Shown here: in pieces, positions 6,057-9,197 of the stretch
Layout: every line of letters begins with the position of its first letter
Position numbering within the stretch: position 1 is the first letter of the stretch
Source of the DNA: Cryomorphaceae bacterium
GTDB lineage: Bacteria; Bacteroidota; Bacteroidia; Flavobacteriales; Schleiferiaceae
Length of the DNA: 9,197 nucleotides
NCBI GenBank assembly: GCA_003444795.1
Contig: DLWR01000049.1
Span: 2,194-11,390 of the forward strand
Reading direction: 5' to 3'
Translations under genes and position numbers: made by a program
Notes under the pieces: generated by a model
What the model was told of the DNA's origin: nothing
What the model saw: only the letters and a program-made list of their open reading frames with translations
Database searches by the model: none

Positions 6057-8138
6057 ATGGGAATGTTTGACAAACTCCGCCGCCGCTCTGGCCTTGTAAT
6101 CATCGCTATCGGTTTTGCACTCGGCGCTTTTATCCTAGGTGAATTCTTTTCGTCTGGCAGTGTTCTGTTTAATGGGGACCAAGACGCCGTGGGTTTTATC
6201 AACGGTGAAAAGATCTCCGCGATGGACTTCAATCGCGAGATGGAAGACCTCCGCATCAATAACCCCAACATGGCCAACATGGGCACCATGCAGCTTTCAC
6301 AGATGGTGTGGAACCAACAATTGCAGAACCGCTTGATCGGTGATCTGCAAGAGGAATTGGGCTTTACCGTGACGACCGATGAGTTGTGGGATGCCATTGT
6401 TAGCAACCCCAGCATCCAATCCATGGAAGGTTTCCGCGATCCCAACACGGGCGCGTTCAACCCCGAGCTTTTGAAGTCTGCCTTGGCAAATCTTCGCGAC
6501 AACAAAGACGCGAGCCAAGAAGCAACCGACCAGTGGTTGAACTGGGTGAATTTTGAAAGCGATGTCCGCAACGAGGCTCTTTCCAACAAATTCTACATGG
6601 CCGTGAAGCAAGGTTTGCGCACCCCTGTGAGCATCTACCAGCACAACTTGGCCCGCAAAACGCGCCAAGCAGAAATCGAATGGGCCGGTTTGCTGGTCCA
6701 AGCAACGGCGGATTCCTTGGTTGAAGTCACAGAAGCAGATTTCAAAGCCGTCTACGCCGAGAACAAGGAAAACTTCAAGGTGGTCAACGAATTGCGCGAT
6801 ATCTACTTTGCCAACTTCCCAATTGAGCCTTCTGATGCGGATCGCAATGCAGTTTTGGCTGAATTGGGTGAAATGAAAGCCGAACTCGCCGCTTCAACGG
6901 ATGACTCCGCCTATGTGATGGCGAACAGCGACGTTCCCTTCCAAGACAATTATTACAGTTTGGAGTTACTCGACGAGTCCCCCTCCACCGCCATTGTAGG
7001 TCAAGGTGCAGGATTCGTAAGCGATCCAATAGCTATTGGTCCTGGCTACCAAATTGTTAAGGTGATGAGCCGCCGCAACATGCCGGACTCTGTATCCGCG
7101 CGTCACATCTTGGTTGCCTTTGCCGGCGCCGAGCGTTCACAGGCTACACGTGATTTCCAGACCGCTAAGACGATAGCTGACTCTTTGCTCGCAGGCATCA
7201 AGTCGGGTAGCCTGAACTTCAATGACGTGGCAACCACCTTCAATGATGATGTGGTAGCGGGTTCAAAGGGTGGCGACTTAGGTTGGTTCAAGCCCAACAT
7301 GATGGCTAAGCCATTTGAAGATTACTGTTTCCGCAACAGCACGGGCACTACGGGTCTTGTGTTTACCAACTTTGGCTTCCACATCATCAATGTCACGGGC
7401 CAAAAAGGTGCCGTGCCCTCCGTACAGCTCGCACAAGTTTTCCGCCGCGTAAACGTTTCCAAGGAGACCGAGCAAGGCATCTATACCCAAGCAGCAGAGT
7501 TTGCTAAAGCCCTTCAGGCAGGTGAGGATGCTCAAACGGTGGCCAACCGCTTTGGCGTAGCCCTTTTGCCCAACAAAAATACTTCTGCCGTTGATCAGCA
7601 GATTGTAGGTTTGGGTGAGAGCCGTGAAGTAGTTCGTTGGGCCTTCAATGAAGAGCGTGAAGTAAATGAGGTAGGTGTGATCAACAACAACTATCAAAAC
7701 TATGTGGTGGCTCAGTTGACCGCCGTATATGAGCCTGGCTATAAGACCGTGGACGAAGTACGCGATGAATTGCAAATGCTTGCCACCAATCATGCCAAGG
7801 TAGCCTACCTCAAGGGTCAATGGTCTGCCAAATCTCCTGCCTTCCAAAAAGCTACGGTGAGTCTGTCTAGCTTGTTCCTTCCAGGTGCAGGCCGTGAAGC
7901 GGCCATCGTTGGTGCTGCTGTTGGTTCTAAAGTGGGCTTCCAATCCGATGTCCTTGAAGGATTGAACGGCGTCTACCAGTACAAGGTCTTGAACGTTATC
8001 GAGAACCCCGGAGTAGCCGCAACCGCAGGGGATGTTGCTCAGCAGAACAACCAGCTCCGCAGCCGCGTGCAATCGGCCCTGTTCCAAGCTTTGATTGAAG
8101 GTGCGGACATAGAGGACTACCGCGGTAAGTTCTACTAA
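6057..8138 (+). CDS. Membrane-anchored PpiD-like peptidyl-prolyl isomerase (SurA N-terminal and parvulin domains)
   Basis: The 693-residue protein begins with a basic MGMFDKLRRR and one membrane helix (about residues 12-32), placing the rest in the periplasm as in PpiD. Next is a SurA-type N-terminal chaperone region (about 40-200: VGFINGEKISAMDFNREME, then helices). The conserved parvulin domain spans about 343-450, with SARHILV (His350), GGDLGWF (about 405) and FGFHII (His442), all expected in an active cis-trans prolyl isomerase. The segments before it (224-340) and after it (455-570) look like further parvulin-type units that have lost these motifs, probably serving as chaperone modules. 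A helical tail follows. The role is folding of exported and outer-membrane proteins, consistent with the neighbouring barrel and LptC genes. The ATG at 6057 is the start that keeps the basic N-terminus before the helix. PpiD is the nearest analogue; orthology to the E. coli gene is not claimed. Confidence 0.9.
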   Translation: MGMFDKLRRRSGLVIIAIGFALGAFILGEFFSSGSVLFNGDQDAVGFINGEKISAMDFNREMEDLRINNPNMANMGTMQLSQMVWNQQLQNRLIGDLQEELGFTVTTDELWDAIVSNPSIQSMEGFRDPNTGAFNPELLKSALANLRDNKDASQEATDQWLNWVNFESDVRNEALSNKFYMAVKQGLRTPVSIYQHNLARKTRQAEIEWAGLLVQATADSLVEVTEADFKAVYAENKENFKVVNELRDIYFANFPIEPSDADRNAVLAELGEMKAELAASTDDSAYVMANSDVPFQDNYYSLELLDESPSTAIVGQGAGFVSDPIAIGPGYQIVKVMSRRNMPDSVSARHILVAFAGAERSQATRDFQTAKTIADSLLAGIKSGSLNFNDVATTFNDDVVAGSKGGDLGWFKPNMMAKPFEDYCFRNSTGTTGLVFTNFGFHIINVTGQKGAVPSVQLAQVFRRVNVSKETEQGIYTQAAEFAKALQAGEDAQTVANRFGVALLPNKNTSAVDQQIVGLGESREVVRWAFNEEREVNEVGVINNNYQNYVVAQLTAVYEPGYKTVDEVRDELQMLATNHAKVAYLKGQWSAKSPAFQKATVSLSSLFLPGAGREAAIVGAAVGSKVGFQSDVLEGLNGVYQYKVLNVIENPGVAATAGDVAQQNNQLRSRVQSALFQALIEGADIEDYRGKFY

Positions 8139-8175
8139 GCCAAAGGTTTACGCGGATTTCCGTGATGATAATAGG

Positions 8176-8204
8176 AAAAGGGGCGCCCGCAGGGCGCCCC
8201 TTTT
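8176..8204. terminator. Strong bidirectional intrinsic terminator between convergent genes
   Basis: A nine-base-pair GC-only stem, GGGGCGCCC (8180-8188) with GGGCGCCCC (8192-8200), has a three-base loop and is flanked by AAAA (8176-8179) and TTTTT (8201-8205). The symmetrical A and T tracts extend the stem to 13 pairs and provide a U-tract in both directions. It therefore serves the PpiD-like gene (plus strand, stop 38 bases upstream) and rodA (minus strand, stop about 70 bases away). The remainder of the 136-base gap shows nothing else I can support. Confidence 0.93.
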
Positions 8205-8274
8205 TCATTTGGACACTACGTTCTCCTCGAGTTCAGTCTTTCGGGACAGTCCTGTAACGCTTTAACCCTTGCAC

Positions 8275-9197
8275 TTACAAGGTTTGCCAACGGAAGGCAT
8301 CCATGCGCAAGAAGAGGAAGAGCATCAGCGTGAAGGCCCAGAGGGAGGATCCCCCATAGCTAAAGAAGGGGAGAGGAATACCAATAACGGGCACAAGCCC
8401 CAAGGTCATGCCAATATTCACCAAGAAGTGAATGAGAAGAATGGAGGCGATTCCAAAGCCGTAAATGCGAGAAAAGGCCTCTTTTTGGCGTTCGGCCAGG
8501 TAAAGGATGCGTGCGATCAGGCCAGCAAATGCCAAAAGCACAGCGATAGACCCGAGGAATCCCCATTCTTCGCCCACCGTACAGAAGATGTAGTCGGTCG
8601 TTTGGGCGGGAACAAAGTTGAGTTTGGTCTGGGTGCCATTGGTATACCCCTTGCCGATAAAGCCCCCTGAACCAATGGCGATGAGCGATTGGGCCGTTTG
8701 ATATCCAGCTGCACTTGGTTGATCCACCTGGCCGAGCAGGAGCTGAACGCGCAATTTTTGGTGGGGTTGGAGGACAGAATTAAAGATTTGGTTCACCCCC
8801 AGCGCCCAAATCATGGCAAGCACCCCGTACCAAATAGCAGGGTGGCGCACAATGACAGAAAACTTTAGACGCCTAGTAAGTCGGTCCAGTAGGAGGGCAA
8901 TGCCCATAGCTACCCCGATGAGGCTCAAAACCAATTGGCTTGAAAAGGCTAGGGCTAGAACCCCCACGACGATGGCTCCCAAGCCCAGAAAGATGAAGTA
9001 TCCGGGCAGTCCTTCGCGGTAAAAAACGAGCATGAAACCCAAGAAAACGAGCGCGGAACCGGTGTCAGGTTGCAGCAGAATGAGGCCCATGGGCAAGAAG
9101 GCTGCTGCCGCGGGAATCCATCGCGAACTCCAGTTTTTCAAGCTCACCCCGCGTTGAGATAGGAGGCGAGCGGTCCTCACGGCGGCACCGAGTTGGC
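8275..9197 (-). CDS. rodA: RodA-type peptidoglycan polymerase (SEDS family), N-terminal part outside the window
   Basis: The frame runs from the right window edge to the TAA at 8277-8275, giving 306 visible residues. A GTG codon at 9180 is probably internal, because the residues before it continue the frame (LGAAV) and full RodA proteins have further helices upstream. SEDS proteins polymerise lipid II glycan strands in the cytoplasmic membrane and work with a class B penicillin-binding protein during elongation. Visible landmarks are LLQPDTGSALVF near the start, FYREGLPG, the loop GSGGFIGKGYTNGTQ, then the TTDYIF motif whose aspartate codon at 8593-8595 matches the catalytic position of RodA, followed by EEWGFLG. 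Near the end is NIGMTLGLVPVIGIPLPFFSYGGSS. The TTDYIF and YREGLPG wording favours RodA over FtsW. Several membrane helices are evident. It converges with the PpiD-like gene across the shared terminator. Confidence 0.93.
   Translation of the reverse strand, partial: QLGAAVRTARLLSQRGVSLKNWSSRWIPAAAAFLPMGLILLQPDTGSALVFLGFMLVFYREGLPGYFIFLGLGAIVVGVLALAFSSQLVLSLIGVAMGIALLLDRLTRRLKFSVIVRHPAIWYGVLAMIWALGVNQIFNSVLQPHQKLRVQLLLGQVDQPSAAGYQTAQSLIAIGSGGFIGKGYTNGTQTKLNFVPAQTTDYIFCTVGEEWGFLGSIAVLLAFAGLIARILYLAERQKEAFSRIYGFGIASILLIHFLVNIGMTLGLVPVIGIPLPFFSYGGSSLWAFTLMLFLFLRMDAFRWQTL

Noticed and set aside
7278..8087. Long minus-strand open frame opposite the PpiD-like gene
   Set aside because: The plus-strand frame carries clear parvulin motifs across this region, and the antisense translation shows no family features.
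8241..8262. Short inverted repeat around GGACAGTCCTGT between the terminator and rodA
   Set aside because: Only about four pairs can form and there is no T-tract; it is well within chance expectation.
8269..8670. Plus-strand open frame opposite rodA
   Set aside because: The minus strand encodes the conserved RodA end (TTDYIF, PFFSYGGSS) here; the plus-strand peptide is rich in charged residues with no known motif.

Overview
This window looks like ordinary chromosome from a member of the Bacteroidota, most likely a marine Flavobacteriales-type lineage of roughly balanced base composition. The reasons are the gene order (type III pantothenate kinase, outer-membrane barrel protein, TPR protein, LptC-type lipoprotein, CNNM/CorC membrane protein, PpiD-like foldase), the weak Shine-Dalgarno sites, and TAnnTTTG-like promoter elements placed close to start codons. 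I see no mobile element, CRISPR array, tRNA or rRNA gene.

Layout. Positions 1-444 hold the C-terminal end of a long-chain acyl-CoA synthetase whose start lies outside the window. From 472 to 3927 there is a tightly packed plus-strand run: a coaX-like gene, an outer-membrane protein gene that overlaps it by 17 bases, and a secreted TPR protein gene 5 bases further on. A strong terminator-like hairpin follows at 3951-3984, but it lies inside the beginning of the next gene, lptC (3930-4502). Next come a small two-helix membrane protein (4509-4742) and a CNNM/CorC-type protein (4739-5989) that share an ATGA overlap. After a 67-base gap with a candidate promoter comes a 693-residue PpiD-like membrane-anchored peptidyl-prolyl isomerase (6057-8138). 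A strong bidirectional terminator (8176-8204) separates it from rodA, which converges on the minus strand (8275-9197) and continues past the right edge.

Functionally the window is mostly about building the cell envelope: lipid activation (acyl-CoA ligase), LPS transport (LptC), an outer-membrane barrel, periplasmic folding (PpiD-like), membrane transport or homeostasis (CorC/CNNM) and peptidoglycan elongation (RodA). CoaX, a coenzyme A biosynthesis gene, is the outlier. Its protein is unusual: three acidic positions that I recall as conserved and catalytic in type III pantothenate kinases are replaced, although the rest of the fold signature remains.

I did not find an obviously new multi-gene defence or mobile system. 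The best leads are the altered CoaX active site, the terminator embedded in the lptC signal-peptide codons, and the uncharacterised small membrane protein coupled to the CNNM/CorC gene.
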